A DNA stretch of 36,283 nt, from assembly GCF_002807035.1 (NCBI RefSeq), contig NZ_NIUC01000007.1, positions 1-36,283 on the forward strand, given 5' to 3'. The position numbers and the translations under genes were made by a program. Below, piece after piece: positions 15,517 through 25,085 of the stretch. The notes under the pieces were generated by a model. The model saw nothing but the letters and a program-made list of their open reading frames with translations, searched no databases and was not told where the DNA came from. Each line of letters opens with the position of its first letter. Position 1 is the stretch's first letter. Origin of the DNA: Algoriphagus formosus (GTDB lineage: Bacteria > Bacteroidota > Bacteroidia > Cytophagales > Cyclobacteriaceae).

Positions 15517-17976
15517 ATGTTAAAAACAAGGGAACTGAGTGAGGTATTGCCTTTACTTTCCTATGAGGATGGCTTTCTGATTTCAAAGCAGGGAGATCTG
15601 ACAGCCTGTTTTGAAATGACTTTGCCTCCGGTCTTTACCCAAAGTAAATCCGAGTTGGAAGGGCGATGGCAGTCTTTGATGAAAGGCTTTCAATTGCTTC
15701 CTGTGGGAACCTTGGTTTGGAAACAGGATTGGTGTATTCAGAAAAAATGGAAGGAAGGAAAGCGGGAAATTCTGGGTTTTCTGGATGGCAAGAATTCGGC
15801 ATTTTTTCAGAATAGGCCCTATATGGACCATCGTTCCTGTCTTTTTGTGACTTTGCCCAATCGGGACAAGAAGCTGAGTCCTTCCAGTTTGTCCAATCTA
15901 TTCAGGAAGCACTGGGTGGAGGACTTTATTCGGGAATCCAAGCATGTGGAGATTTTTACCGATGCCTTAGCCCAGATGAAGTTTTTGTTGGAAACGGAGG
16001 GAATAGCCATGCGGGTTTTGTCCGAAGAGGAGCTCTTGGGAACAGAAAGGGGATTGGGATTGATCGAAGCTTACCTGATGCCGGCGGCAAAAGAGGATTT
16101 TCCGCAGTTATTTGATTTGGAGTTTAAGCCTGATTGGAAATCAGGACAGCAGCGTTTGGGTTTGCTTTCCTTTGCATCCTTGGATCAATTGCCGAATTCC
16201 CTAGAAGTCAGTCGGGTATTTGAATCCTATTCCACCGATCAAAGCAAGTTCTACTGCGGAAATGCCACGCCCTTAGGAGTAAGCTTGGATTGCAATCATA
16301 TTTACTCCCAGGTATTTCAAATTCAGGAGAAGGAGAAGTTTTTTGCAGGCTTGGAAAGTAAGCGGCTTCGCTTACAGGCGCTTTCCCGCTACTCCCGGGC
16401 CAATGAACTGGCGGCTTCTTCTATAGCTGAGTTTTTGGATGAATCCATTCAGGAAGGAGGAATCCCGGTAAAGGCGCATGCCAATATCTTGATTTGGGCT
16501 GGTAGAAAAGAGGAACTGCAGCATCAGCTTCGGCAGGCCGGTGCCGCTGCCAGTAAACTAGGCTTGATTTCCAAGGTGGAAACCTTTGGAGCAGCGCAGC
16601 TTTTTTGGGCAGGGATTCCGGGGAATGCTGCAGCCTTACCTGTCAATGAGTGTTTCCATTGTTCTTTGGACCAATTTCTATGCCTCTATAATCTGGAGGG
16701 TGTAGAAGACTCCGGTCAGACTGGTTTGGGGCTTCGCTTGGGAGAGCGGAGTTATGGGAAACCCATTTGGGTAGATCTATCCGATCAGCCAATGGAGAAA
16801 GGCTGGATTACCAACCGGAATAAATTCATTCTGGGGCCTTCGGGATCAGGTAAATCATTTTTTACCAATCACATGGTCCGAAGCTATTTTGAGCAGGGTG
16901 CTCATGTGGTTTTAATCGATGTCGGGCATTCTTATCAGGGACTATGTGAATTGTTAGGAGGCTATTATTTTACCTATTCTGAGGAGAATCCCATTTGTTT
17001 CAACCCCTTCTTTTTGGATGGAAAGGTTTTGGATACCGAAAAGAAGGAAAGTTTAAAGACCCTCTTACTGGCTCTTTGGAAAAAGGAGAATGAGACTTTT
17101 CGCAGATCTGAATATGTGGCTGTATCCAATGCCCTCAAGGAGTATTATGCATATCTGGAGGAGGTTCAGGAGGTATTTCCCTGTTTTGATTCCTTTTATG
17201 AGTTTTTACGGGAACAGTATGCCAGCCAAATTCAAGATGAAGGTGTACAGGTTCGGGATTTTGACCTGAAGAATTTTCTCTATGTCCTGCGTCCATTTTA
17301 TCGGGGTGGGGAATTTGATTACCTGCTGAATGCCAGGGAAAATATCCATTTGCTTGATCAGCGAATGATTGTTTTTGAACTGGATAAAATCAAGGATCAT
17401 CCCATTCTTTTTCCGGTAGTCACCCTGATTATCATGGAGATTTTTATCAGCAAGATGCGCAAGCTGAAAGGGGTTCGCAAAATGATATTGATTGAAGAGG
17501 CCTGGAAAGCGATAGCAAAGGAAGGGATGGCCGAATACATCAAGTATCTCTTTAAAACCGTGCGGAAGTTTTATGGGGAAGCCATTGTGGTCACCCAGGA
17601 AGTCGATGACATCATACAGAGCCCGGTCATCAAGGATGCCATCATCAACAATTCAGACTGTAAAATTCTGCTCGATCAGAGCAAGTATCAGAACAAGTTT
17701 GAAGCCATCCAAGGCTTGCTGGGATTGACTGACAAGGAGAAGGCCTTGGTGCTTTCCATCAATCGGGCCAATGATCCCCGGAAAAAATACAAGGAAGTCT
17801 TTATAGGTCTGGGAAGCCATAGTCAGGTGTACCGAACGGAGGTAAGTCTGGAAGAATACCTGACTTATACCACCGAGGAAAAGGAGAAGATGCGATTGGA
17901 GGAATTAAAGCATCAGCTGGGTGGAAATCTGATGGAAGCGATTGAAATGTTGGCTGAGGAAATTCGGGATAATTAA
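15517..17976 (+). CDS. traG: Conjugation ATPase TraG (VirB4-like)
   Basis: The 819-residue protein is the VirB4-type motor of Bacteroidota conjugation systems. The first 400 residues are the VirB4 N-domain. The ATPase domain starts with Walker A GPSGSGKS (440-447) after NKFIL, and Walker B is MILIEEAW (656-663, with the Glu pair at 660-661). A later segment, VTQEVDDIIQSPVIKDAIINNSDCKILLDQ, is characteristic of the family. It energises pilus or channel assembly at the inner membrane. It follows traF after a hairpin and ends 10 bp before the next gene. It is full length and intact. Confidence 0.95.
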   Translation: MLKTRELSEVLPLLSYEDGFLISKQGDLTACFEMTLPPVFTQSKSELEGRWQSLMKGFQLLPVGTLVWKQDWCIQKKWKEGKREILGFLDGKNSAFFQNRPYMDHRSCLFVTLPNRDKKLSPSSLSNLFRKHWVEDFIRESKHVEIFTDALAQMKFLLETEGIAMRVLSEEELLGTERGLGLIEAYLMPAAKEDFPQLFDLEFKPDWKSGQQRLGLLSFASLDQLPNSLEVSRVFESYSTDQSKFYCGNATPLGVSLDCNHIYSQVFQIQEKEKFFAGLESKRLRLQALSRYSRANELAASSIAEFLDESIQEGGIPVKAHANILIWAGRKEELQHQLRQAGAAASKLGLISKVETFGAAQLFWAGIPGNAAALPVNECFHCSLDQFLCLYNLEGVEDSGQTGLGLRLGERSYGKPIWVDLSDQPMEKGWITNRNKFILGPSGSGKSFFTNHMVRSYFEQGAHVVLIDVGHSYQGLCELLGGYYFTYSEENPICFNPFFLDGKVLDTEKKESLKTLLLALWKKENETFRRSEYVAVSNALKEYYAYLEEVQEVFPCFDSFYEFLREQYASQIQDEGVQVRDFDLKNFLYVLRPFYRGGEFDYLLNARENIHLLDQRMIVFELDKIKDHPILFPVVTLIIMEIFISKMRKLKGVRKMILIEEAWKAIAKEGMAEYIKYLFKTVRKFYGEAIVVTQEVDDIIQSPVIKDAIINNSDCKILLDQSKYQNKFEAIQGLLGLTDKEKALVLSINRANDPRKKYKEVFIGLGSHSQVYRTEVSLEEYLTYTTEEKEKMRLEELKHQLGGNLMEAIEMLAEEIRDN

Positions 17977-17986
17977 TGAGCAAAAC

Positions 17987-18679
17987 ATGAAGAATTTAAA
18001 CAAAAGATTATTAAGGATTTCATTGCTTATCAGCCTTTTCTGGCTCGCAGTGTTACTGCCTCATCAGGAAGCGAAAGCGTCCGTACCCATTGCGGAGATT
18101 ATTCGGCAGGGAGTGAAGAAGATCATTGTAGCGGTGGATCTGAAAATCCAGCGCATGCAAAATGAGACGATTTGGCTTCAGCAGGCGCAGCAAAAGCTGG
18201 AAAATGTGCTGACAGAAAACCAATTGGCAGAGATAGCTTCCTGGTCCCAAAAGCAGCGGGATTTGTATGGAGATTATTATGAAAGTCTCTGGAAGGTAAA
18301 ATCCTTGATTACTCAGTTCCAAAAGGTGAAGGCGATTTCTGCATCTCAGGCAGAATTGCTCCGGGCCTACCAAAAAAGCTGGAATTTGATAGTGGAAGGA
18401 GGGATGTTCAGTCCGCAGGAAATTCTTTTGATTGAGCGGCGCTATGGAGAAATACTCCGTCAGAGTGCCCAAAATATTCAGGAGCTTACACAGGTACTGC
18501 GATCTTATGCTTTGCAGGTCAGTGATGGGGAGCGGTTGGAACAAATCATGGATTTGGAGCAACGTATGCATGGGAATTTCAGAACACTCACCCAATTGAA
18601 TTTGCAGTTGGAGTCCCTCAGTTCCCAGCGCAGCTATTGGCTGAAGGAAGGAAGAACACTGGAAAACCTTTTCAAATGA
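17987..18679 (+). CDS. Exported conjugal transfer protein, TraI-like
   Basis: The start at 17987 follows the traG stop by 10 bp and begins a signal peptide (MKNLNKRLLRISLLISLFWLAVLLP, cut after EAKAS). The mature protein of about 200 residues is helical with coiled-coil character. Its N-terminal KKIIVAVDLKIQRMQNETIWLQ and the phrase SWSQKQRDLYGDYYESLWKVKSLI are typical of Bacteroidota proteins annotated as conjugal transfer protein TraI, which occupy a VirB5-like place. The name is by position and phrase recognition; it is not a relaxase. The stop overlaps the next start (ATGA). Confidence 0.75.
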   Translation: MKNLNKRLLRISLLISLFWLAVLLPHQEAKASVPIAEIIRQGVKKIIVAVDLKIQRMQNETIWLQQAQQKLENVLTENQLAEIASWSQKQRDLYGDYYESLWKVKSLITQFQKVKAISASQAELLRAYQKSWNLIVEGGMFSPQEILLIERRYGEILRQSAQNIQELTQVLRSYALQVSDGERLEQIMDLEQRMHGNFRTLTQLNLQLESLSSQRSYWLKEGRTLENLFK

Positions 18680-19305
18680 GAAAGCTGTTGGTGTTGATTT
18701 TCTTGGTTGGGTATGTTGCTGTTTATCCTCTTACTGCTCAGACTTGGTCTGAACTCTTTGAGCAAAAGCAGACTCAGGAAAAATACCTCCTGCTTCAAAT
18801 TGGGGCATTGAAGGTTCAGTCTGAACTCTTGGCTGATGCAGGCCGGATTTTTCAAGTCGGGCTGGGTATGGTTTCGGATTGGAAAGAAGGAGAGTTTTTA
18901 GTCCATCAGGAATTTTTTGAAGGCTGGAAGAAGGCCGGACCTCAAGCGAGATTGGTATTGGACCGGATGGAGGGGAAAGGCTTACTTCCTGAACAACTGA
19001 TTCCCAGAATTCGGAAAGTCAGATTCCATTGGGATCAGGAAGGAAAGCATTTGGAATCCCATGGACTGCTCAGTGAAATTCTTCAGGTAATGGAAAAGCG
19101 CTGTTTGGAGCTGGGAGAGTCCTATTCCCTTTTGATATCCTCTGACTTGGAAATGGAAGATGCTATCCGGGCTGAATTGCTGATAGACTTGGAGAGGCAG
19201 CTGGAAAAGTTGGCAGCTGACCTGAACCGGGTATTTCTGTTAGGAAATAGCCGATTGGCTCAGGAGCAGGAACAGAAGCGGATTATTGAATCAAACCAAT
19301 ACTAA
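18676..19305 (+). CDS. Exported helical protein in the tra operon
   Basis: The start at 18676 overlaps the previous stop (ATGA) and opens a signal peptide (MRKLLVLIFLVGYVAVYPLTAQ). The mature part is helical and charged. It resembles the proteins on either side in layout and may be a paralogue, since all three have a leader, a QL/EKY-type helix and long amphipathic helices. I do not recognise a named family. Its place between the TraI-like gene and traJ argues for a periplasmic part of the transfer channel. Confidence 0.65.
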   Translation: MRKLLVLIFLVGYVAVYPLTAQTWSELFEQKQTQEKYLLLQIGALKVQSELLADAGRIFQVGLGMVSDWKEGEFLVHQEFFEGWKKAGPQARLVLDRMEGKGLLPEQLIPRIRKVRFHWDQEGKHLESHGLLSEILQVMEKRCLELGESYSLLISSDLEMEDAIRAELLIDLERQLEKLAADLNRVFLLGNSRLAQEQEQKRIIESNQY

Positions 19306-19313
19306 AACAGAAT

Positions 19314-19949
19314 ATGATGAAAGGGATACTAATAGGCATGATGACTCTTTTCTTGATGGTGACAGGAGGTCCATTGAAGGCTCAAAGTGATGAAGTCAGG
19401 CAATTGCTTTTGAATGTGGAGAAGCTGGAACAGTTACGGGAAATGCTTGACAACAAGAAGGAGAAGTATCAAATCCTTCAATCGGGTTTTCAACAGGTAA
19501 AGGGAATTACAGAGGGGAATTTTAGGCTTCATGAGGCTTTTCTAAACCGCTTGACTCAGGTAAGCACGGAGGTTAAATCCTATTACAAGGTCGCTGAAAT
19601 CATACAGTATCAAGTTCGCTTGGTTCAGGCAGTTTCCTGGATTCGGGAGGAGCTGAATAAACTGGATTTGGAGGATTGGGAGGAACAGGAACGCGTGATT
19701 CAAAGCTTTACTGCTTTTTCAAAGGCAGGAATGGAAAATATGGAAACCCTGCTCTTGTTACTTGCTGATGGACAGTTGCAGATGGATGACGGGGAAAGAA
19801 TACGGAGCATCGACCGGATTCATCAGTCCATGGAGAATCTTTTGATAGGTTTGGGACGATGGAATTGGGCATATCGGGAGCTATTGGATTTACGAAAGCA
19901 AAAGCAAGGGGAGTTGGAGAGTTTGGAAAAAATCCTGAGCTATGAATAA
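19314..19949 (+). CDS. Exported coiled-coil protein in the tra operon (TraI/DUF4141-like)
   Basis: A signal peptide (MMKGILIGMMTLFLMVTGGPLKAQ) precedes about 187 helical residues, including a coiled-coil stretch (VEKLEQLREMLDNKKEKYQILQSGFQQVKGI). ATG 19317 is an equally good start. Size, leader and order directly before traJ match TraI/DUF4141 of CTnDOT. Proteins at this place are sometimes labelled TerB family or tellurite resistance; I see nothing here to support that role. The end overlaps the traJ start by eight bases. Confidence 0.65.
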   Translation: MMKGILIGMMTLFLMVTGGPLKAQSDEVRQLLLNVEKLEQLREMLDNKKEKYQILQSGFQQVKGITEGNFRLHEAFLNRLTQVSTEVKSYYKVAEIIQYQVRLVQAVSWIREELNKLDLEDWEEQERVIQSFTAFSKAGMENMETLLLLLADGQLQMDDGERIRSIDRIHQSMENLLIGLGRWNWAYRELLDLRKQKQGELESLEKILSYE

Positions 19950-20997
19950 GTCTTTTTTTCGTATTTCAGGGCTATTGGGAATAGGGCTTTTCTTTCCTCA
20001 GGTACTCTTTGCCAATGATTTGGCATTATACATAGAGGACTTTAATCGGGTAATTGCTTCGGTAAGCGAAACCATTGGCGAAGACACGGGTGTGCTGCAA
20101 TCTGCGGCTAGATCCATTGCTGGTATCGGGGCGATTTTCTATATCGGAAACCGGGTTTGGAAGCATATTGCCGAGGCTGAGGCGGTCGATTTTTATCCTC
20201 TCTTCCGCCCCTTTGTATTGGGTATTTTGATTGTCAATTTTTCCTGGGTAACAGGAAGCATTGAACTGATTTTAAGTCCGGTGATGCTTGCCACGGAAAA
20301 GTTGCGGGTTTCCTCCCAGGATGGTATCAACCAGTTGATAGAGGCCAAGAAAAAGGCCATGAAGGAAGGGCAGTTCTGGAATATGTATGTAGGCAATACC
20401 GGAAGCGGTGATCGGGATCTATGGTATGAGTATTCCAATCCCGGGGCAGGAGAGGAAGGCTGGATGGAAAGTGTGGGGAACGGAATTCAGTTTGCCATGG
20501 AAAAGGCTTCTTTTCAGATGCAGCTGAATATTAAGACCTGGATGTCTGAAGTATTGCAGGTGCTCTATCAGGCTACTGGTTTGGGGATAAATGTGATCCG
20601 GCTTTTTTATCTGGTAGTCTTGGGAATTTTAGGCCCCATAAGTTTTGGATTGGCAGTATTTGAAGGTTTTCAGCATACGCTGGTCCAATGGATAGCCCGG
20701 TATATCAATGTGTTTTTGTGGCTACCCGTGGCCAATATCTTCAGTTTTATCATCAATGAGGTGCAAAAGGGGATGTTGAAAATCGACCTTTCTCAAATTG
20801 AGACGGGTGGCAAAACCTTTTTTTCCTCTACCGATACAGCTTTTTTGATTTTTATGGTGGTGGCGATTTTGGGCTATACCACGGTGCCTTCTGTATCCAA
20901 TTACATCATTTATGCAGGAGGGAAGGATTCCCTGCTACACAAAAGCAGCAATGTGCTTTCTCAATACCCCCGGCAATTTCAGAAAATGCTGCGCTAA
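19942..20997 (+). CDS. traJ: Conjugative transfer protein TraJ (VirB6-like)
   Basis: The 351-residue polytopic membrane protein has an N-terminal leader helix, a helix pair around 50-110 (IAGIGAIFYIGNRVWKHIAEAE and LFRPFVLGILIVNFSWV), a soluble loop, and more helices at about 215-245, 255-275 and 305-325. GILGPISFGLAVFEGFQHTLVQWIARYINVFLWLPVANIF is characteristic of Bacteroidota TraJ. It should form the inner-membrane core of the channel. It begins inside the end of the previous gene and is intact. Confidence 0.93.
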   Translation: MNKSFFRISGLLGIGLFFPQVLFANDLALYIEDFNRVIASVSETIGEDTGVLQSAARSIAGIGAIFYIGNRVWKHIAEAEAVDFYPLFRPFVLGILIVNFSWVTGSIELILSPVMLATEKLRVSSQDGINQLIEAKKKAMKEGQFWNMYVGNTGSGDRDLWYEYSNPGAGEEGWMESVGNGIQFAMEKASFQMQLNIKTWMSEVLQVLYQATGLGINVIRLFYLVVLGILGPISFGLAVFEGFQHTLVQWIARYINVFLWLPVANIFSFIINEVQKGMLKIDLSQIETGGKTFFSSTDTAFLIFMVVAILGYTTVPSVSNYIIYAGGKDSLLHKSSNVLSQYPRQFQKMLR

Positions 20998-21025
20998 TGT
21001 TTCAAACCTATAAAACCACTGAATT

Positions 21026-21643
21026 ATGCTAAGGCAACTCAAAGAATTGGATACCGCCTTTCTTCACCTGAAGTTTTGGACACTGATCCTGATCTCCGTC
21101 TCGGTGCTGGGAGCCAGCCTGATGACTTGGATGAGTTGGGAGGCAGTGCGTCAGGCAAGACAGGAAGTATACCTGATTTCTCAGGATCAGGTTTTGAAGG
21201 CATTTGCCAATCCTCGGGAAGCAGTGATCCGGGTAGAGGCAGAAGGGCATCTACGCCAGTTTCACCGCCTTTTGTTCAATCTCTCTCCCGATGAGCGTCT
21301 GATTGAAAAGCAGTTGGAGGAAGCTTTGTACTTGGGGGATAAAAGTGTGCAGTTTCATCTGGATAACCTGCGGGAGGAGGGATACTTCAAGCGTATGATG
21401 GCTGCAAACGTAAGCCAAAGGATTCTCTTGGACAGTATTGTGGTGGATGAATCCCGGGCGGACTATCCCTTCCGGGTTTTTGCCAAGCAGGAAATTGTCC
21501 GTTCCAGTACCAAACTGATCCGCTCCCTGATTACCGGAGGTAATCTTCGCCTTATTCAGCGGAGTCCTGCTAATCCTCATGGCTTTTTAATTGAAAACTG
21601 GGAGATCCTTGAGAATAAAGACCTAAAACAACTAGCCCGATGA
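21026..21643 (+). CDS. traK: Conjugative transfer protein TraK (VirB8-like)
   Basis: The 205-residue protein has a short cytosolic start, one membrane helix (about 18-38, LILISVSVLGASLMTWMSW) and a periplasmic domain. The segments RVEAEGHLRQFHRLLFNLSPDE and NVSQRILLDSIVVDE are typical of Bacteroidota TraK, a VirB8-type scaffold. Its stop overlaps the next start (ATGA at 21640). Confidence 0.92.
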   Translation: MLRQLKELDTAFLHLKFWTLILISVSVLGASLMTWMSWEAVRQARQEVYLISQDQVLKAFANPREAVIRVEAEGHLRQFHRLLFNLSPDERLIEKQLEEALYLGDKSVQFHLDNLREEGYFKRMMAANVSQRILLDSIVVDESRADYPFRVFAKQEIVRSSTKLIRSLITGGNLRLIQRSPANPHGFLIENWEILENKDLKQLAR

Positions 21644-22026
21644 TCAGCAAGGCCATCAATGGGAAAAGTCAGGTTATTGATAGTCTGACGGAATCTGAGC
21701 GGGATGGGATTATTCCTTCGAGATCCTATGCAATTACCCTTACCTGGCTAGAGGCAAGGATGGAGCCCATCCTCAGAAGCCTGACTCTAAGGCTTCAATC
21801 TTGGGATCAATGCATCAGTCAAAAAAAGAGAAAGTGGATGTATGCGCTGCTCTTCCTGCTGATAGGTTTGCTGATCTATCTCCCTTACCGGATGGCTGAT
21901 TCAGCCGGCAAAGCTAAAATCAGTCCGGCCGTCTTAATCGCACCGCTTCCCCAAACAGACCCCCTTATCGCGCCCGATACACTCTTAATTTATCTTTCAC
22001 CAAAACCAATATGCTATGAAGAATAA
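21640..22026 (+). CDS. TraL-like small membrane protein
   Basis: The 128-residue protein has one membrane helix (about 66-83, YALLFLLIGLLIYLPYRM) after a cytosolic part of about 60 residues. It lies between traK and traM, the place of traL (DUF3989) in CTnDOT, and overlaps both neighbours (ATGA at its start, 11 bases at its end). Sequence similarity to TraL is not obvious to me, so the name rests on position, size and topology. Confidence 0.6.
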   Translation: MISKAINGKSQVIDSLTESERDGIIPSRSYAITLTWLEARMEPILRSLTLRLQSWDQCISQKKRKWMYALLFLLIGLLIYLPYRMADSAGKAKISPAVLIAPLPQTDPLIAPDTLLIYLSPKPICYEE

Positions 22027-23356
22027 GCAAACAAATCGTGCCGAACAGCGAAAGGGAGTTTTTCTCCTTTGTCTTCCGGTACTCATCGTCCCCATCCTCT
22101 TTTTATTGGGGATGAAGGGAGGAGATGCTCAGGTCCCGGATGAAGTCCCTAAAGGATTCAATCAGGAAATGCCCAAGGTCCTGATCAAAGATCAAAAAAC
22201 TTCCAAATCAGAAGCCTATCGTATGGAGGAGAAATTGAGGGAGGAACCAAGGGATTTGGAGATACCGGCCTTCTTTCAAAAACCCTTGGTGGAGTCAAAA
22301 AATGTGGATGAGGATTTAGGTTTGGATCAAATGGTACTTCCAAGTTCGGATAATCCGGCCCCTTCCTTTGCTTTTGCAAGCAAAAAAAGTTCTGTGGAAT
22401 TAGCTGATCCTGAACAGGCTATGATGGAACAGTTAAAGGAATTGGAAAAGCTCTTGCAGCAGGAGCAGGAATTGGCTTTGAAGCAAAATCAAGAGCCGAC
22501 TGAGCTGAAGGGAGAGCTTTCCAAGGATCTGTTGAAGGAGAAGATGGAATGGGAAAGAATGATGGATCAGTTGGAGGGGAGATCCGCTTCCGATCCGGAA
22601 TTGGATCAGTTGGAAGGTCTTTTGGATAAACTGCTGCTGCTTCAACAAGGGGTAGAAGAGAGCGGGGAGAACCCCGCAATTGCTGAGCTAAATGGAATGA
22701 GGCCCTTGTCCATTTCTAAGGAGAATGAGGAGGGTTCTGAGGGGAATTGGGATAAAATGCCTGATGCCCTTAATCCTGGATCTACTACGGGTATTCAGGA
22801 ATCACAGCCTGCAAATGGAATTTTTTCAAACGGATTTTTTGGATTGGAGAAATCAGTAGGGGAAGGGCAGATTTCTGATTCCTTTCGATCTACGATCAAA
22901 GCTCATGTAGCGGAAAATCAGGAGATTTTCCCGGGTGAAGCAGTGGAGTTGATCTTGGATCAGAAACTGAACTTGGGAGATATTCAAATTCCAGAAGGAA
23001 CTGTCATTCATGCTAATACCAGTCTTTCCGGAGCAAGATTGCAGTTGAGTGTTTCAGGCTTGGTTTGGAAGGATAGCTTGATTCCTGTGAGCTTAAAGGC
23101 TTATGGCTTAGATGGTTTACCCGGTGTAGAAATAGCTGATCAGAAAGCTTCTTCCCATTGGTTAGATGAATCGGCAAGAGGAGCTCAGGGAATACGGATC
23201 AACTCCATGGGAATGGATTGGCAGAGTCAGTTGGCTTCTTCAGGGGTAGAGGCTTCCCGGTCCCTTATCCGGTCTAAAAGCAGACTCAAGAAATTGAAGA
23301 TCAAAGGAGGTCATCCGCTATTACTGATTGATTTTTCCAATTCCAAAACCCACTAA
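22016..23356 (+). CDS. traM: Conjugative transfer protein TraM (VirB10-like)
   Basis: The 446-residue protein has an N-terminal membrane helix (about 15-33, VFLLCLPVLIVPILFLLG), a long charged linker rich in Glu, Leu and Gln (about 130-230, coiled-coil-like) and a C-terminal beta domain. That domain contains IKAHVAENQEIFPGEAVELIL, IQIPEGTVIHANTSLSGARLQL and LIPVSLKAYGLDGLPGV, which identify TraM, the TonB-like VirB10 analogue spanning the periplasm. The start overlaps the TraL-like gene. traN follows three bases after its stop. Confidence 0.92.
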   Translation: MKNKQTNRAEQRKGVFLLCLPVLIVPILFLLGMKGGDAQVPDEVPKGFNQEMPKVLIKDQKTSKSEAYRMEEKLREEPRDLEIPAFFQKPLVESKNVDEDLGLDQMVLPSSDNPAPSFAFASKKSSVELADPEQAMMEQLKELEKLLQQEQELALKQNQEPTELKGELSKDLLKEKMEWERMMDQLEGRSASDPELDQLEGLLDKLLLLQQGVEESGENPAIAELNGMRPLSISKENEEGSEGNWDKMPDALNPGSTTGIQESQPANGIFSNGFFGLEKSVGEGQISDSFRSTIKAHVAENQEIFPGEAVELILDQKLNLGDIQIPEGTVIHANTSLSGARLQLSVSGLVWKDSLIPVSLKAYGLDGLPGVEIADQKASSHWLDESARGAQGIRINSMGMDWQSQLASSGVEASRSLIRSKSRLKKLKIKGGHPLLLIDFSNSKTH

Positions 23357-23359
23357 GCC

Positions 23360-24193
23360 ATGCAAAAAGTAAAATTGATAGTAGGGTTTTTGGGGCTCAT
23401 TTGGAGCTCAGTGCTTTGGGCCCAATCTCCTGAATTGGAGGTTGCCTGGGATAAAACCACGGTCCTGATTTTCGATGCCCCTATTCAATCCATTGACAGG
23501 GGATCGCAATGGTTGTTGGGTCAAAAGGATGCGGAGGCAGTGAATCTGCTTAAACTGAAGGCAGGAAGTAAGGATATGCCAAATACCAATCTGCATGTTT
23601 TGACCAGTGATGGGAGAATCCATGAGTTTGCGGTACGCTATTCCGAAGACCCACTGAATACCACTTGGGATTTTAGAAACAAGAAGGAGCGAGGTTCGGA
23701 GCTTAAATCTTCTTTGGGAATGAACTCCAGTGAATTTGAGGGAGTGGCCAAGAACCTGGCTTCCTTGGAGTCCAAATCAATCAAAAGGCAATTCCGCTAT
23801 GAGATTTTCTTTTGGATCAAGGGGATCTATTTTCAGGATGGCTTGCTCTTTTTTGATTTGATGTTACACAATACTTCCAGAATTCCATTCCAACCTATAG
23901 GACCCGAAGTAAGGATTGTGGATAGCAGATCTTCGAAGCGGTCTACCAGCCGGGAGGTGGATTTGGAACCGGCTTTTTCTCTGGTAAGCGGGCTCAATGA
24001 AAAGGTTGGGATTGAGAGCGGTCAAGAACTAAAATCCATGGTATTGGCCTATCCGGTTTTCACGATTGCCAATCAAAAACGCCTGGTCTTTCGCTTACGG
24101 GAAGCGAGGGGAGACCGGGAACTTCAACTTAGTCTAAAGGGAAGAGACCTTTTGCAGGCCAAGTCATTACCACTACTTATCGACACACACTAA
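23360..24193 (+). CDS. traN: Conjugative transfer protein TraN (DUF4138, VirB9-like)
   Basis: A signal peptide (MQKVKLIVGFLGLIWSSVLWAQ) is followed by a beta-rich domain of about 255 residues. The start of the mature part (VAWDKTTVLIFDAPIQSIDRG), LLKLKAGSKDMPNTNLHVLTSDGRIHEFAVRY and the later FDLMLHNTSRIPF segment are characteristic of DUF4138/TraN. It is a periplasmic or outer-membrane-associated channel subunit partnering TraM. Length is normal and the frame intact. Confidence 0.93.
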   Translation: MQKVKLIVGFLGLIWSSVLWAQSPELEVAWDKTTVLIFDAPIQSIDRGSQWLLGQKDAEAVNLLKLKAGSKDMPNTNLHVLTSDGRIHEFAVRYSEDPLNTTWDFRNKKERGSELKSSLGMNSSEFEGVAKNLASLESKSIKRQFRYEIFFWIKGIYFQDGLLFFDLMLHNTSRIPFQPIGPEVRIVDSRSSKRSTSREVDLEPAFSLVSGLNEKVGIESGQELKSMVLAYPVFTIANQKRLVFRLREARGDRELQLSLKGRDLLQAKSLPLLIDTH

Positions 24194-24205
24194 ACCAACA
24201 CAATT

Positions 24206-25030
24206 ATGGACAAGGAGAATTATGAATTCCTGACAGAGAAACTCAAGTACAGCGGATTTGAGGATCAGTTAAATGCAGCACTAAAAAAGGAGATCCAAAG
24301 TGGAAAAGAAGAGTTTTCCCTTCCTTACCAAGTGAATTTGGAAGGGAAGCAAATGGATATGGATTTATCCTTTAAGAAATCCCAGATTTCTGATCGGTAT
24401 TTCTTCAATAAGTTTGAAGCCAAGCTCCAAAACCCGGAGACAGGGCAGGAACCCAAGACCCATACCTTTTACCAAAATCAGGGAATAACGGTAAAGGAAG
24501 CTTTCAATTTATTGGAGGGTAGGGCAGTGGAGAAATCCCTTTTGGGAGCAGACAAGGAACCTTTTAAAGCTTGGCTGCAGCTGGATTTGAGTAAAAAGGA
24601 TGAGAAGAATAACTTCCCCATCAATCAGTTCCATGAGAAATATGGATACGATTTAAAGGAGGCCTTACAGAAGTTTCCCATCAAGGAATTGCAGGATGAA
24701 ACCAAGATGGACTGGATGCTGAAATCCCTGAAAAAAGGGAATACCTATCCGGTAGTTATGGAAAGAAAGGGGATGGAGGAGATTATGTTTGTGGAAGCGA
24801 ATCCCAAGTTTAAATCCATCAATGTCTATGATGTCAATATGAACTCGGTGAAGAATTCCGAGATTCTGGGAGCGAAGCAGACTGTTTCTTCGGATCAAAA
24901 GGAGGGCTTGGGAACTGATAAAAAAAAAGAGTTGAACAAGCAGGAGAAAACGAGTAAATCTGTTGCCTCGGACGAAATGCCAGGACAAAAAGCAGCCCGG
25001 CCGAGAAAATCCAGAGGAAGAGCAATTTGA
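24206..25030 (+). CDS. DUF3945-type protein at the end of the tra operon
   Basis: This soluble 274-residue protein contains the DUF3945-type segments TFYQNQGITVKEAFNLLEGRAVEKSL, KAWLQLD, NQFHEKYGYDLKEALQKFPIKEL and MFVEANPKFKSINVYD. The family is widespread on Bacteroidota conjugative elements and its role is unknown. The last 50 residues are Lys/Ser-rich and end in a basic tail (ARPRKSRGRAI), suggesting nucleic-acid binding. It starts 13 bp after traN and is followed by a strong terminator, so it closes the operon. Confidence 0.8.
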   Translation: MDKENYEFLTEKLKYSGFEDQLNAALKKEIQSGKEEFSLPYQVNLEGKQMDMDLSFKKSQISDRYFFNKFEAKLQNPETGQEPKTHTFYQNQGITVKEAFNLLEGRAVEKSLLGADKEPFKAWLQLDLSKKDEKNNFPINQFHEKYGYDLKEALQKFPIKELQDETKMDWMLKSLKKGNTYPVVMERKGMEEIMFVEANPKFKSINVYDVNMNSVKNSEILGAKQTVSSDQKEGLGTDKKKELNKQEKTSKSVASDEMPGQKAARPRKSRGRAI

Positions 25031-25085
25031 TTTCTTGGTTTTCGTTTTAAATGTATCTCTGACCTACAGGGGTGTTTTTGGACAG

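Noticed and set aside
18053..18595. 180-codon minus-strand ORF
   Set aside because: Shadow of the TraI-like gene, which has a signal peptide and coupled neighbours on the plus strand.
19314..19949. Tellurite resistance (TerB) function
   Set aside because: The label is sometimes used for proteins at this place, but the sequence is an exported coiled coil inside a tra operon.
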